Shown one piece after another: positions 8,456-16,445 of a stretch of DNA of 35,222 nucleotides; position 1 is the stretch's first letter, and each line of letters opens with the position of its first letter. The DNA comes from Bacteroidota bacterium (lineage in GTDB: Bacteria; Bacteroidota; Bacteroidia; Bacteroidales; JAAYUG01). Both the position numbers and the translations under genes were made by a program. The stretch is taken from assembly GCA_029571215.1 (NCBI GenBank), contig JAKPTE010000012.1:1-35222 (forward strand). Reading direction: 5' to 3'. Under the pieces are notes generated by a model that did no database searches, was not told the origin of the DNA, and saw nothing but the letters and a program-made list of their open reading frames with translations.

Positions 8456-9985
8456 TTAGGGGTTCAATGGTATCTGATTTCGTATTTTCTGCTGCAGCCG
8501 GGCTATGGCCTCGTCGAGCCGTATTTCGGGCTCAATGGTGTTGAATCCCTCCCAGAAAGAAGGATCATAATCTTTAATCTGGTTGATATGGATATCGGAC
8601 ACTTTGCTGATTTCATTGCCCCTGAAACGCTTAACACCCGAAGTATCCATTCCCGTAATGACCAGATCGGAAGTTGTGCGGTAAAGGGAATTAAAAAGTG
8701 CTCTTCTGGCTTTTGCCCTCACGTCCAGTTCGGTATGTACCGAAGCCAGTATTCTTCCGCCCTGCACATCCTTGTAGCGAACGGTATAAAAAGTTCTGAC
8801 AGGGCGAACGTTATATCCAGCGGGAGATTTTTTTACCAGAAGGCTTCGTGCATATTTTATGCCGGTTTCTGACAAACCAAACCGGGCTTCTTCAATAGCA
8901 AGTGAAGCAACATCAATATAAATTTTCCCCGAAAAAAGAGCATCCTGTATCCCCGGTTTCTGATCAAACGAAATTACATAAAGGTCCCGATCTCCGGAGC
9001 GTGCGAATCCTTCAAAGGTATATGTATAGTCGGGGAAATAATCTTCCTGAAGAAAGGTGGCCGGATTTTTTGCCAGGTCAAGCTGGAGCGAATTGAATAG
9101 ACCCCCTTCAACCCGGTAACTGATCCGTTCTGTTTCGTAGGAATTTTCCTGCTTTCTGCCCTTCAGCAGTTTAATCTGATCATTATCCCACACATTGGAA
9201 TAGGAAGACTTGTATATCCGGGTAACAGATTCGGAAAGTGCAATGCATTTGCCATCTTTCCAGGTAAGCTCCCTGAAATAGCCTGTAAGGTACACGGGAA
9301 TGCCTATAAACCGTTCGGGAACAGCTTTCACGGCCTGAAGCAACAGATGGGTGGGATCGGTTGGTCGTACAATAACTTCCCGAATGGAAATGTGAACAGG
9401 ATTTAGTAAAATTTCTTTTTCGCCCGTTACCAGGTAATCAGCGGAAAGGGAAAGACTTTCGTAACCAATGCAGGAAACTGTCAGCATGGAATCTAATGAG
9501 CCGGCAGGAATTTTAAGGGTAAAAACGCCATCCTCATTGGTAATGGTTCCAATATTTGTCGCTGACAGCACAATGGATGCAAAGGGAACGGGCCGCCCGC
9601 TTTTCCTGTCCATCACCATTCCCCTGATTTCGATGAACAAAGGGTTTTCTGTTATTTCATCAGAAGAAACATTCCTGCGGAAAATGGCTATCTGCCTCCC
9701 GCGGACGATAAAACCCACCGGAATATTCTGAAAGATCTGGTGCAGTACTTTTTCGACTGATTGACCTGTAAAGTGCACGGCAATCTTTTCCGTAACCGGT
9801 ACCCTGGTAGGGTCATAGGAAAAATTAATTCCGGTTCGTGCATGGATGGTATCCAGCAAATCAGCAACCGTAATGGACGATGAGGTAAAGAATACTGTAT
9901 CGTCAATCACAGACTGAGCGATCAGATCTTTCGCCGGTAATGAAACCATCAGCAGAATATAGCAGATCAGATACCGGTTTTTCAT
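8456..9985 (-). CDS. Exported STN plus carboxypeptidase-regulatory domain protein
   Basis: A 509-residue protein, third gene of the ECF operon. A signal peptide spans residues 1-24. Residues about 35-105 form an STN domain (VADLLDTIHARTGINFSYD and VEKVLHQIFQNIPVGFIVRG), the module by which transducing TonB receptors contact FecR-like anti-sigma proteins in the periplasm. Residues about 122-205 form a carboxypeptidase-regulatory-like beta sandwich (RGMVMDRKSGRPVPFASI, TNEDGVFTLKIPAG, VSCIGYESLSL). The remaining 300 residues are beta-rich, resemble DUF5686-type regions and do not look like a TonB receptor barrel. It begins 24 bp after fecR and ends 11 bp before the MG/plug-like gene. I infer that it is the periplasmic signal input to FecR; the ligand is unknown. 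Confidence 0.78.
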   Translation of the reverse strand: MKNRYLICYILLMVSLPAKDLIAQSVIDDTVFFTSSSITVADLLDTIHARTGINFSYDPTRVPVTEKIAVHFTGQSVEKVLHQIFQNIPVGFIVRGRQIAIFRRNVSSDEITENPLFIEIRGMVMDRKSGRPVPFASIVLSATNIGTITNEDGVFTLKIPAGSLDSMLTVSCIGYESLSLSADYLVTGEKEILLNPVHISIREVIVRPTDPTHLLLQAVKAVPERFIGIPVYLTGYFRELTWKDGKCIALSESVTRIYKSSYSNVWDNDQIKLLKGRKQENSYETERISYRVEGGLFNSLQLDLAKNPATFLQEDYFPDYTYTFEGFARSGDRDLYVISFDQKPGIQDALFSGKIYIDVASLAIEEARFGLSETGIKYARSLLVKKSPAGYNVRPVRTFYTVRYKDVQGGRILASVHTELDVRAKARRALFNSLYRTTSDLVITGMDTSGVKRFRGNEISKVSDIHINQIKDYDPSFWEGFNTIEPEIRLDEAIARLQQKIRNQIPLNP

Positions 9986-10009
9986 CGCTTTTTGTTAAGA
10001 AACCATTGG

Positions 10010-11023
10010 TTATGGCTCTGAGGAATTTAACCTATAGGTGTTCCCTCCTGAAAATTCTATCGACAGTCCAAGAGTTGCCTGAAGGACAGCAATTACATCC
10101 GGTAGTTGTTCATCAATGTAACGGGCAGTTAGTCTGTAGCCTGATATATTGATGCCGGTATGATCAAAAATAATTCCATAGCACTTTTCAATATCTGCCA
10201 GAGCTGAATCGAGAGGAGTATCCCTGAAAACGAGAATGCGGGTTTTCCAGGACAAATAGTTCATTCGGGAAAATTTCTCTTTCCTGTCAATAACTGAATG
10301 AGCATTTGCTTTGGCGAAAGCACCCGAGGGCAGAATAACGGCCTGCACATTGCTTTTTGCAGGTGTCAGGCTGACTTTTCCTTCAGAAACCAGTACTTCC
10401 GTCTCATTGCTTCGGCTATCTGTTTTAACGTTGAACGAGGTACCCAGAACTCTGATCAGAGCCGATGGAGTGACAATTTCAAACGGATGCAGGCTGTCGT
10501 GCATTACCTGAAAGAAAGCTTCTCCATTCAGGATACATGTTCTATTTTTCTCTTTGGTATACTGAAATGTAAGGGAACTGTTCCGGTTAAGCCATATTTC
10601 TGAACCGTCAGGCAATATCTGATGAACAATGTTGTCGGCAGAAAGAAAGGACATTTTTTGGGAAGAAGCGGCCTGTCGGGAGTTAATAAGATAAAACACA
10701 CCCATTGCAAAAACCAGAACAGCAGCTGCTGCAGCAGCCATCCTGTAAAACCTATTGAAGGACGCAATGCGTGGAGCAGGGTAGTGGGTCAGCCGTTCCT
10801 CTATGTGTTTCAAATCGCTTTCCCGGTTTTCTGCAAATGCCGGTTGATAAACTCCTGCCAGTTCCCACAAGCGTTCAGTTTGTTCGTAATATTTTCTGTG
10901 ATCATCCGATTCACCCAGCCACTGCTGCAGTTTCACCTCTTCATCCGGGGTTGTTTCGTTAATTAAATGTCTGATTATCAGATCATCAAACTCTTTTTTC
11001 TGTTCCATTTCTGTCTTTTTCAC
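10010..11023 (-). CDS. FecR-family anti-sigma factor (DUF4974 C-terminus)
   Basis: A 337-residue inner-membrane anti-sigma regulator. The cytoplasmic N-terminus (1-90) contains the sigma-binding helical region (LIIRHLINETTPDEEVKLQQWL). A single membrane span lies near residues 93-111 (an Ala-rich run followed by VLVFAMGVFYLI). The periplasmic FecR domain spans about 120-220 (LPDGSEIWLNRNSSLTF, LNGEAFFQV, FEIVTPSALIRVLGTSFNV). A DUF4974/STN-like domain lies at about 255-330 (FRDTPLDSALADIEKCYGI). It sits 60 bp downstream of the ECF sigma gene, the standard Bacteroidota arrangement, and presumably sequesters that sigma until signalled by the downstream STN protein. Confidence 0.94.
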   Translation of the reverse strand: MKKTEMEQKKEFDDLIIRHLINETTPDEEVKLQQWLGESDDHRKYYEQTERLWELAGVYQPAFAENRESDLKHIEERLTHYPAPRIASFNRFYRMAAAAAAVLVFAMGVFYLINSRQAASSQKMSFLSADNIVHQILPDGSEIWLNRNSSLTFQYTKEKNRTCILNGEAFFQVMHDSLHPFEIVTPSALIRVLGTSFNVKTDSRSNETEVLVSEGKVSLTPAKSNVQAVILPSGAFAKANAHSVIDRKEKFSRMNYLSWKTRILVFRDTPLDSALADIEKCYGIIFDHTGINISGYRLTARYIDEQLPDVIAVLQATLGLSIEFSGGNTYRLNSSEP

Positions 11024-11083
11024 CTTTCAATATGACAATTCAGTGTCCTGATACCCTATAATAAGTTAACAAAATCCTCCATC

Positions 11084-11659
11084 CTAAAGAAAAACCCAAA
11101 AGAGCAAAATCATCAGGAAATGCCGGAGGGCAATACGAAGAAAGCGAAGGGCTTCCGACATATGCGCTTCCACGGTTTTTACTGAAATCTGCAGTTCATC
11201 AGCCACTTCGCGGTACTTTTTCCCTTCAAACCGTATTTTTTCAAAAATCACGCGGGTACGCACGGGGAGTTTTTCAAGAACAGCCACCAGAGTTTCGTAA
11301 AGTTCCCCTTCCTCGGCAAGGGTATCCGGCTGAACGGGTTGTTCGGTATCCGACTCGGAAATTCGCAGGTGGGTTCGTTCAACTATGCCGGAATGCTTCA
11401 GGTAATTGAGGCTGGCATGTAATACGGCCCGGTAAAGATATGCCGGGAGCGATGTATGGATGATGATTTCTTTCCTTTTTTCCCAGAGATGGACAAACAA
11501 CTCCTGGACAATTTCCCGTGCAGCTTCCTGATTCCTTACCTTCGAGAAGGCATACATGCACAATGGGACATAATGCCTGTTGAAAAGCTCCCTGAAATCT
11601 TTCCTGTTTTCCGGCAATTGCGCATCTGATGATTTATTCCGGCCGGTCATAAAATGCAT
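11084..11659 (-). CDS. ECF RNA polymerase sigma factor (Bacteroides sigma-70 family type)
   Basis: A 191-residue extracytoplasmic-function sigma factor. Region 2 is seen at about residues 25-95 (FRELFNRHYVPLCMYAFSKV, EIVQELFVHLWEKR, LPAYLYRAVLHASLNYLK). Region 4 lies at about 125-180 with a helix-turn-helix (LPVRTRVIFEKIRFEGKKYREVADELQ, then SVKTVEAHMSEALRFL). The extreme C-terminus is hydrophobic. Initiation at the first ATG or at the fourth codon (also ATG) cannot be separated. It heads a leftward operon with fecR and two exported partners, and a very good housekeeping-type promoter precedes it. Auto-control through a separate sigma-specific promoter was not recognised. Confidence 0.94.
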   Translation of the reverse strand: MHFMTGRNKSSDAQLPENRKDFRELFNRHYVPLCMYAFSKVRNQEAAREIVQELFVHLWEKRKEIIIHTSLPAYLYRAVLHASLNYLKHSGIVERTHLRISESDTEQPVQPDTLAEEGELYETLVAVLEKLPVRTRVIFEKIRFEGKKYREVADELQISVKTVEAHMSEALRFLRIALRHFLMILLFWVFL

Positions 11660-11674
11660 TTTCCTCTAAAACAT

Positions 11675-11705
11675 CAAATTTAGATTAAGTTTCGGGAAGG
11701 ACAAA
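11675..11705 (-). promoter_or_regulatory. Bacteroidota promoter for the ECF sigma operon
   Basis: On the minus strand TTTG (11705-11702) is followed after 19 nt by TAAATTTG (11682-11675). This matches the TTTG/TAnnTTTG consensus at ideal spacing. The -7 box ends 15 nt before the sigma-factor ATG. Confidence 0.7.
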
Positions 11706-11785
11706 ACATTGGTTTTTTATCGAACGAAGAATTGATTTTTTATCATGCATTTTCATTACATTCGCATACAATATTTTTTCAATTC

Positions 11786-12661
11786 ATGAAAAACTATCCT
11801 GCTTTTGGTATCATTCTTCTTGCCATTCTTATTTCTTCGTGCACCGGTAAATCATCACAGGAAAGTGCTGTTCAGGAAAATCTGGTTTCAGAAAAGGACA
11901 CCCTGCATGCCTCACCGATTTTATATCAGATAGCTCTTCCAGTTGATATGATCCAGATTTTCGAAAAAGCGGGCATCCGTTATAACAAAGACATACCCAA
12001 TCCGGTCAGCAAAGCGGATGAATATACCCAGTCGGGTCTGGCCGCCATAAATCTGGGTATCTACGGAATTGATCTTGGCTACATTAAGCTCTTTGGGGAT
12101 CCCCAGGCTGCTCTCAAATACTTCAATGCCATTCACAAACTCGCCACACAATTGGGCATACCTGAAGAATACCTTGCGGTTTCCAGAGAACGATTTGAAC
12201 AAAATATAAGCAATAAGGATTCCCTTTCCCGTTTCATCAATGATGTTTACAAAAGTTCCGATGAGTACCTCAAAAAGGCAGGCCGGCCTGAAGCTGCTTC
12301 CCTCATTGTTATGGGGGGCTGGATTGAATCGTTGTATATTACCTGCCAGGCGTGGTTGAAGCAAAACCAAACCGACCTGCTTACCAGAAGGATCTCCTCA
12401 CAGAAGTACACGCTGAACAGTCTGATCAGTTTGCTTTCCAATTATGCAGGTGAACCGGATGTTTCACAATACCTGCTTATGCTCAAGATACTCAAAAAAT
12501 CCTTTGATAAGGTGAACATTCTCTATCCACAGGGGAAGGTTGACCTGGATACCATCAATAAAGTAATTCTTTCTGAAGAGTACAAAATTGATGTTGATGA
12601 GAACACCATCCGGGAAATTGCCACACTGATAACCAACATGCGGCAAGAGCTTGTGGATTGA
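11786..12661 (+). CDS. Exported lipoprotein of unknown function
   Basis: A 291-residue protein with a lipoprotein signal peptide: MKNYPAFGIILLAILISSC places the lipidated Cys at residue 19. The mature part is mostly alpha-helical by composition, with repeated aromatic/Gly segments (SGLAAINLGIYGIDLGYIKLFG, ALKYFNAIHKLATQLG, GGWIESLYITCQAWL) but no enzymatic motif I recognise. The ATG at 11786 was chosen over upstream in-frame codons because it produces the lipobox. An imperfect TACATTCG box lies 22 nt before it. It diverges from the ECF sigma operon and precedes larC by 122 bp. Lipoproteins of this kind seem common in Bacteroidota, but I cannot name the family. Confidence 0.8.
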   Translation: MKNYPAFGIILLAILISSCTGKSSQESAVQENLVSEKDTLHASPILYQIALPVDMIQIFEKAGIRYNKDIPNPVSKADEYTQSGLAAINLGIYGIDLGYIKLFGDPQAALKYFNAIHKLATQLGIPEEYLAVSRERFEQNISNKDSLSRFINDVYKSSDEYLKKAGRPEAASLIVMGGWIESLYITCQAWLKQNQTDLLTRRISSQKYTLNSLISLLSNYAGEPDVSQYLLMLKILKKSFDKVNILYPQGKVDLDTINKVILSEEYKIDVDENTIREIATLITNMRQELVD

Positions 12662-12728
12662 CCGGCATAAGTGAGATACCTTTTCCTTCCTTTTCAGCAT
12701 TTTCTGGTTGATGAATCCAATTAACCTA

Positions 12729-12758
12729 TTGCATTAACCTCAGTTTGGTTTATTTTTA
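12729..12758 (+). promoter_or_regulatory. Candidate promoter for the larC-larE-larB cluster
   Basis: TTG at 12729-12731, a 19-nt spacer and TATTTTTA (one mismatch to TAnnTTTG) at 12751-12758. The -7 box ends 25 nt before the larC ATG. Confidence 0.38.
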
Positions 12759-12783
12759 CGCATTCACAAAAGCTTAACAGCCG

Positions 12784-13977
12784 ATGGAAATACTTTTCTA
12801 TGATTGTTTTGCCGGCATCAGTGGAGACATGAATCTTGCCGCTATGATCGATCTCGGGGTACCAAGAGATTACCTTGAATCGGAACTCAGAAAACTTGGA
12901 GACCTTCCGTTTGAGCTCAGGGTCAGCCGGCAGAAAAAAAACGGTATTGAAGGCACTCTGGTTGACGTTGTTCTGACGCCGGAAGAAAGGGTTCTGGCAT
13001 CAAAGCATCATCATGAAGAACATCGAAGCTGGAACGAAATTAAAAGAATGATTGAAAGAAGCACCCTTGCGAATGAGACCAGAGATCTGAGCATACGAAT
13101 ATTCGAACGGATTGCGCTTGCAGAAGCCAAGGTGCATGGGGTCTCGGTTGAAAATGTTCATTTTCATGAAGTAGGTGCCGTTGATTCCATTGTTGATATT
13201 GTAGGCGCTGCTGTGTGTTTTAATTATTTGAAGCCGGAAGCTGTCTATGCATCGCCTCCGCAGCTTGGCGGTGGTTTCGTTGATACTGCCCATGGGAAAC
13301 TGCCTGTTCCGGCACCGGCCACTGCTGAAATTCTCAGAGGCATTCCGGTAGTCACCGGAGGTGTCCCTTTCGAAACGACTACCCCGACCGGTGCAGCCAT
13401 TCTTGCTGAGTTGGTAAATGAATTCACACACAATGCTCATCTGACCATCCATAAGACAGGATATGGGCTGGGCCACAGGCAAACGGAAATCCCCAACCTG
13501 CTCAGGGTTTACCTCGCTGCAGTGCCCGATAGGGATCACAGCAAGCGGTGGTGGATGATAGAATGTAATATTGATGATATGAATCCGGAAATGTACGATT
13601 ACCTGATCGACCGGATTCTGGCACTGGGGGCAGACGATGTGTTTCTTACACCGGTAATCATGAAGAAATCCCGTCCAGCCACAACCCTCAGCGTTTTGTG
13701 TTCCGAACATATTGCCGATGCTGTTTCCAGCTTCATCCTTGCGGAGACTACTTCGCTCGGGATAAGAAAATTTCCCGTTTCAAAAGAGATGCTTCAGCGA
13801 ACAACAGAAGAAATTTCCGTTCCGGCAGGGAAAGTGCGCATTAAGCATGCCGTGCATAACGGAAAGGTTCTGCGCAGTAAGCCTGAATTTGAAGATTGCC
13901 GGCGCCTGGCTTCAGAAAAGAATCTTCCCCTGAGTGAAATATACCGTCAGATCAATGAGGTACTTTACTCGCGATAG
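12784..13977 (+). CDS. larC: LarC, nickel insertion enzyme for the nickel-pincer cofactor (single uninterrupted frame)
   Basis: LarC is a CTP-dependent cyclometallase that inserts nickel into the pyridinium bis-thiocarboxylate precursor to complete the nickel-pincer nucleotide used by LarA enzymes. The 397-residue protein begins with the family signature FYDCFAGISGDMNLAAMIDLG. It contains VHFHEVGAVDSIVDIVGAA (about residues 128-145), TTPTGAAILAEL (near 200) and the C-terminal LarC2 part starting near ECNIDDMNPEMYDYL (about 260). A His-rich KHHHEEHRSW segment near residue 75 may handle nickel. In Lactobacillus plantarum the gene is split by a programmed frameshift; here both halves are in one frame. 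larE follows after only 3 bp, indicating co-transcription. Confidence 0.95.
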   Translation: MEILFYDCFAGISGDMNLAAMIDLGVPRDYLESELRKLGDLPFELRVSRQKKNGIEGTLVDVVLTPEERVLASKHHHEEHRSWNEIKRMIERSTLANETRDLSIRIFERIALAEAKVHGVSVENVHFHEVGAVDSIVDIVGAAVCFNYLKPEAVYASPPQLGGGFVDTAHGKLPVPAPATAEILRGIPVVTGGVPFETTTPTGAAILAELVNEFTHNAHLTIHKTGYGLGHRQTEIPNLLRVYLAAVPDRDHSKRWWMIECNIDDMNPEMYDYLIDRILALGADDVFLTPVIMKKSRPATTLSVLCSEHIADAVSSFILAETTSLGIRKFPVSKEMLQRTTEEISVPAGKVRIKHAVHNGKVLRSKPEFEDCRRLASEKNLPLSEIYRQINEVLYSR

Positions 13978-13980
13978 TTC

Positions 13981-14778
13981 ATGCTGATCAGAAACCATAC
14001 GGAATACGAGGTACTGTATGAACGGCTGAGGCAGTTCGGGTCACTGGCTGTTGCTTTTTCCGGAGGTGTTGATAGCACGTTTCTTCTTAAGGCAGCCAGT
14101 GATGCATTACCAGGCAGAGTGCTTGCCCTGACTGTGTCGGCACCGTACATTCCAAAATGGGAAATAATGGAAGCTGCTGAGCTTGCTTCATCGATGCAGG
14201 TTCCCCATTACATTGTTCAAGCCTCTACCCTTCCGGCTCTGGCCGTTAACCCTCCGGAACGCTGTTATATTTGCAAGAAGGCCTTGTTTGGCCTATTGAT
14301 TGATGAAGCAAAAAAGCGTGGTTTCCAGGATATTGCTGATGGGACAAACGCAGATGATGCTTTCGATTACCGGCCCGGCCGAAAAGCTTTGAAGGAACTG
14401 AATGTACATAGCCCCCTGCTCGAAGCAGGCCTCGGAAAAAAAGAAATCAGAAAACTTTCGGCCATTCTTGGTCTTCCAACAGCGGACAAACCCGCATATG
14501 CCTGTCTGCTCACCCGTATTCCCTACAACACACCTGTGACAGATGATATTCTCGGACGAATTGAAGAAGCGGAAAAACAACTGCATAAATTTGGATTTCG
14601 TGACGTAAGGGTTCGACATCACGGGGACATTGCCCGGATTGAAGTGCCTGAAAAATCCATTCCCTCGCTTATCGCTTCTCCTGACATGGGGGAGATCATT
14701 ACACATCTTAAACACCTCGGTTACCGCTATGTAACACTTGACCTGGAAGGATACCGCAGGTCCGAACCTCCGAAGTAG
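13981..14778 (+). CDS. larE: LarE, ATP-dependent sulfur-transfer enzyme of nickel-pincer cofactor synthesis
   Basis: LarE adenylates the carboxylates of pyridinium-3,5-biscarboxylate mononucleotide and inserts sulfur, giving the thiocarboxylates. The 265-residue protein has a PP-loop SGGVDS at residues 27-32. It has ERCYICKK (C95, C98) in the middle and KPAYACLLTRIPYNT (C175) where the family carries its catalytic Cys. Three cysteines in this arrangement suggest the variant reported to hold an iron-sulfur cluster, rather than the single sacrificial Cys of Lactobacillus plantarum LarE; this is inference from the Cys pattern. It sits between larC (3 bp) and larB (38 bp) on the same strand. Confidence 0.94.
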   Translation: MLIRNHTEYEVLYERLRQFGSLAVAFSGGVDSTFLLKAASDALPGRVLALTVSAPYIPKWEIMEAAELASSMQVPHYIVQASTLPALAVNPPERCYICKKALFGLLIDEAKKRGFQDIADGTNADDAFDYRPGRKALKELNVHSPLLEAGLGKKEIRKLSAILGLPTADKPAYACLLTRIPYNTPVTDDILGRIEEAEKQLHKFGFRDVRVRHHGDIARIEVPEKSIPSLIASPDMGEIITHLKHLGYRYVTLDLEGYRRSEPPK

Positions 14779-14816
14779 AAAATAAATATAAAAATATCAA
14801 TCAATACATTTGTCCC

Positions 14817-15563
14817 ATGTCACCAGAAGAAATCAAAAAGCTTCTGCAGGAAGTAAGCGAAGGCAGAATTTCTCCTGACGAAGCATATCAGACCCTCAGG
14901 GATATGCCGTATCGTGATCTTGGTTTTGCCAAAATTGACAACCATCGCGAGCTTCGGACAGGATACCCTGAAGTGATATTCTGTTCGGGTAAAACCGTGG
15001 AACAGGTGCGGGATATTATTGCTTTTATGCTTACGAAAGATACCAATATCCTGGCTACAAGGGCTACACCCGAAATGTTTGCCGCGGTGCAGGGAATATA
15101 CAAGGAAGCCGTTTACCATCCGCTGGCACGTACCATCACTATCAAAAGAAAAGAACCTGAACTGCCTGCCACTTACATTGCCTTAGTAACAGCAGGAACA
15201 TCTGATATTCCGGTAGCAGAGGAAGCAGCGGTAACTGCCGAAATTTTCGGCAATCGTGTGGAACGCATCTTCGATGTTGGTGTAGCCGGCATTCACAGGC
15301 TGGTTGACAATCTTCCCAGAATACGGAATGCGCGCATTGTGGTGGTGATAGCAGGAATGGAAGGGGCATTGCCCAGCATTGTGGCTGGTCTAATTGCACG
15401 TCCCGTTATTGCCGTACCAACCAGCATCGGGTACGGAGCTAATTTTCAAGGACTTTCGGCACTTCTGGGGATGCTCACCAGCTGTTCATCAGGCATTGCC
15501 GTTGTGAATATTGACAACGGATTCGGAGCCGGATTCTTTGCCAGCATGATCAATAAACTATAA
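14817..15563 (+). CDS. larB: LarB, pyridinium-3,5-biscarboxylate mononucleotide synthase
   Basis: LarB carboxylates and hydrolyses nicotinic acid adenine dinucleotide in the first step of the nickel-pincer cofactor pathway. The 248-residue protein has a helical N-terminus (EEIKKLLQEVSEGRISPDEAYQ). A C-terminal PurE/AIR-carboxylase-like domain follows from about residue 115 (TAGTSDIPVAEEAAVTAEIFG, GVAGIHRL, VIAGMEGALPSIVAGL, PTSIGYGANFQG, NIDNGFGAGF). All conserved segments are intact. It is the third gene of the lar cluster, and the WbqC-like gene starts 6 bp after it. With LarC and LarE the window holds the complete known cofactor pathway. Confidence 0.95.
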   Translation: MSPEEIKKLLQEVSEGRISPDEAYQTLRDMPYRDLGFAKIDNHRELRTGYPEVIFCSGKTVEQVRDIIAFMLTKDTNILATRATPEMFAAVQGIYKEAVYHPLARTITIKRKEPELPATYIALVTAGTSDIPVAEEAAVTAEIFGNRVERIFDVGVAGIHRLVDNLPRIRNARIVVVIAGMEGALPSIVAGLIARPVIAVPTSIGYGANFQGLSALLGMLTSCSSGIAVVNIDNGFGAGFFASMINKL

Positions 15564-15569
15564 TAGGCC

Positions 15570-16241
15570 ATGGTTCCGGAAAAAGCTTTATTGCCGCTAT
15601 TCTACAATGCTCCGGTCCAGTTTTTTACCAAGTTTTTCCTTCATTCCCACATCCTTATTGAGAAACATGCGAATTACAACCGTCAGAGTTACCTCAACCG
15701 GTGCATCATCCTGAGTGCAAACGGGCCTCTGTCCCTAAGCATTCCCGTCATTACCGGAAATTCACCCAATTCCCGATATACCGAAGTGCGCATTGATTAT
15801 ACCAAGCGTTGGAACACAGTACACTGGAGAGCCATTGAATCGGCTTACCGGAATGCTCCATTTTTTTTGTATTATGGTGATACCTTCCATGACCTTTATG
15901 AAAGAATATTCCAAAGCCTCTGGGAATGGAACCTGACTCTTCTGAACACTACACTCAGCATACTTGAAATAAAAAAACCTGTAGCGTTTACTGAGCAATG
16001 GGGAAACAGCAGGGACGACATAGCTGATTACCGGAACAGTATGCATCCCAAACCATCGCGTCAAAAAGCCGATCCCTATTTTAAACCGGTACCCTATTTT
16101 CAGGTTTTTCTCTCCCGTTACGGATTCACTGCCAATCTCAGCATACTTGATTTGATTTTTAATGCAGGACCCGAAGCTTCCGGCATTCTAAAATCATCTG
16201 TTGCTGAGCCAGCAACGGATATAGAAAGCTATAAGGGCTGA
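15570..16241 (+). CDS. WbqC-like family protein
   Basis: A 223-residue protein with the WbqC-like pattern: an N-terminal aromatic-rich segment (LPLFYNAPVQFFTKFF), then EKHANYNRQSYLNRCIIL and the LSIPV plus W-N-T-H-W block (YTKRWNTVHWRAIESAYRNAPFF), and a C-terminal PYFQVF-LSILDLIFNAG segment. WbqC homologues lie in polysaccharide biosynthesis loci and elsewhere; their biochemical role is uncertain. It starts 6 bp after larB, so it is probably co-transcribed, but no functional link to the cofactor pathway is known to me. The start ATG at 15570 gives typical family length. No strong rightward terminator was seen after it. Confidence 0.85.
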   Translation: MVPEKALLPLFYNAPVQFFTKFFLHSHILIEKHANYNRQSYLNRCIILSANGPLSLSIPVITGNSPNSRYTEVRIDYTKRWNTVHWRAIESAYRNAPFFLYYGDTFHDLYERIFQSLWEWNLTLLNTTLSILEIKKPVAFTEQWGNSRDDIADYRNSMHPKPSRQKADPYFKPVPYFQVFLSRYGFTANLSILDLIFNAGPEASGILKSSVAEPATDIESYKG

Positions 16242-16378
16242 TGCCGGTTTGATTTATAGAAATCCCTGGCCAACTGAAGCAGAAGAAACAATTCAGACCA
16301 CTGATTATTCAGATGTTCACTGATTAAGCACAGCCGGATACTTAGCGAAACGAACGGATGCATTAATGGGGATACATC

Positions 16379-16416
16379 AAAAAAAGAGGATGACAGGAAA
16401 TGTTCCTGCCATCCTC
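16379..16416 (-). terminator. Rho-independent terminator after the FadL-like gene
   Basis: Read leftward, a 14-bp stem with one A-C mismatch (GAGGATG-CAGGAA against TTCCTG-CATCCTC) and a 3-nt loop is followed by a run of seven T. It starts about 30 bp after the stop of the leftward outer-membrane protein gene. Confidence 0.88.
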
Positions 16417-16445
16417 ACCTGTAATCAGCGTACAGGACAGAAATC

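Noticed and set aside
13000-13710. A 236-codon minus-strand frame opposite larC
   Set aside because: larC is full-length and well conserved in the other strand; the antisense frame shows no recognisable domain.
14805-14812. TACATTTG, a perfect TAnnTTTG promoter box directly before larB
   Set aside because: It ends only 4 nt before the larB ATG, has no TTG at proper spacing upstream, and larE-larB are in an obvious cluster. A leaderless internal promoter is possible but unsupported.
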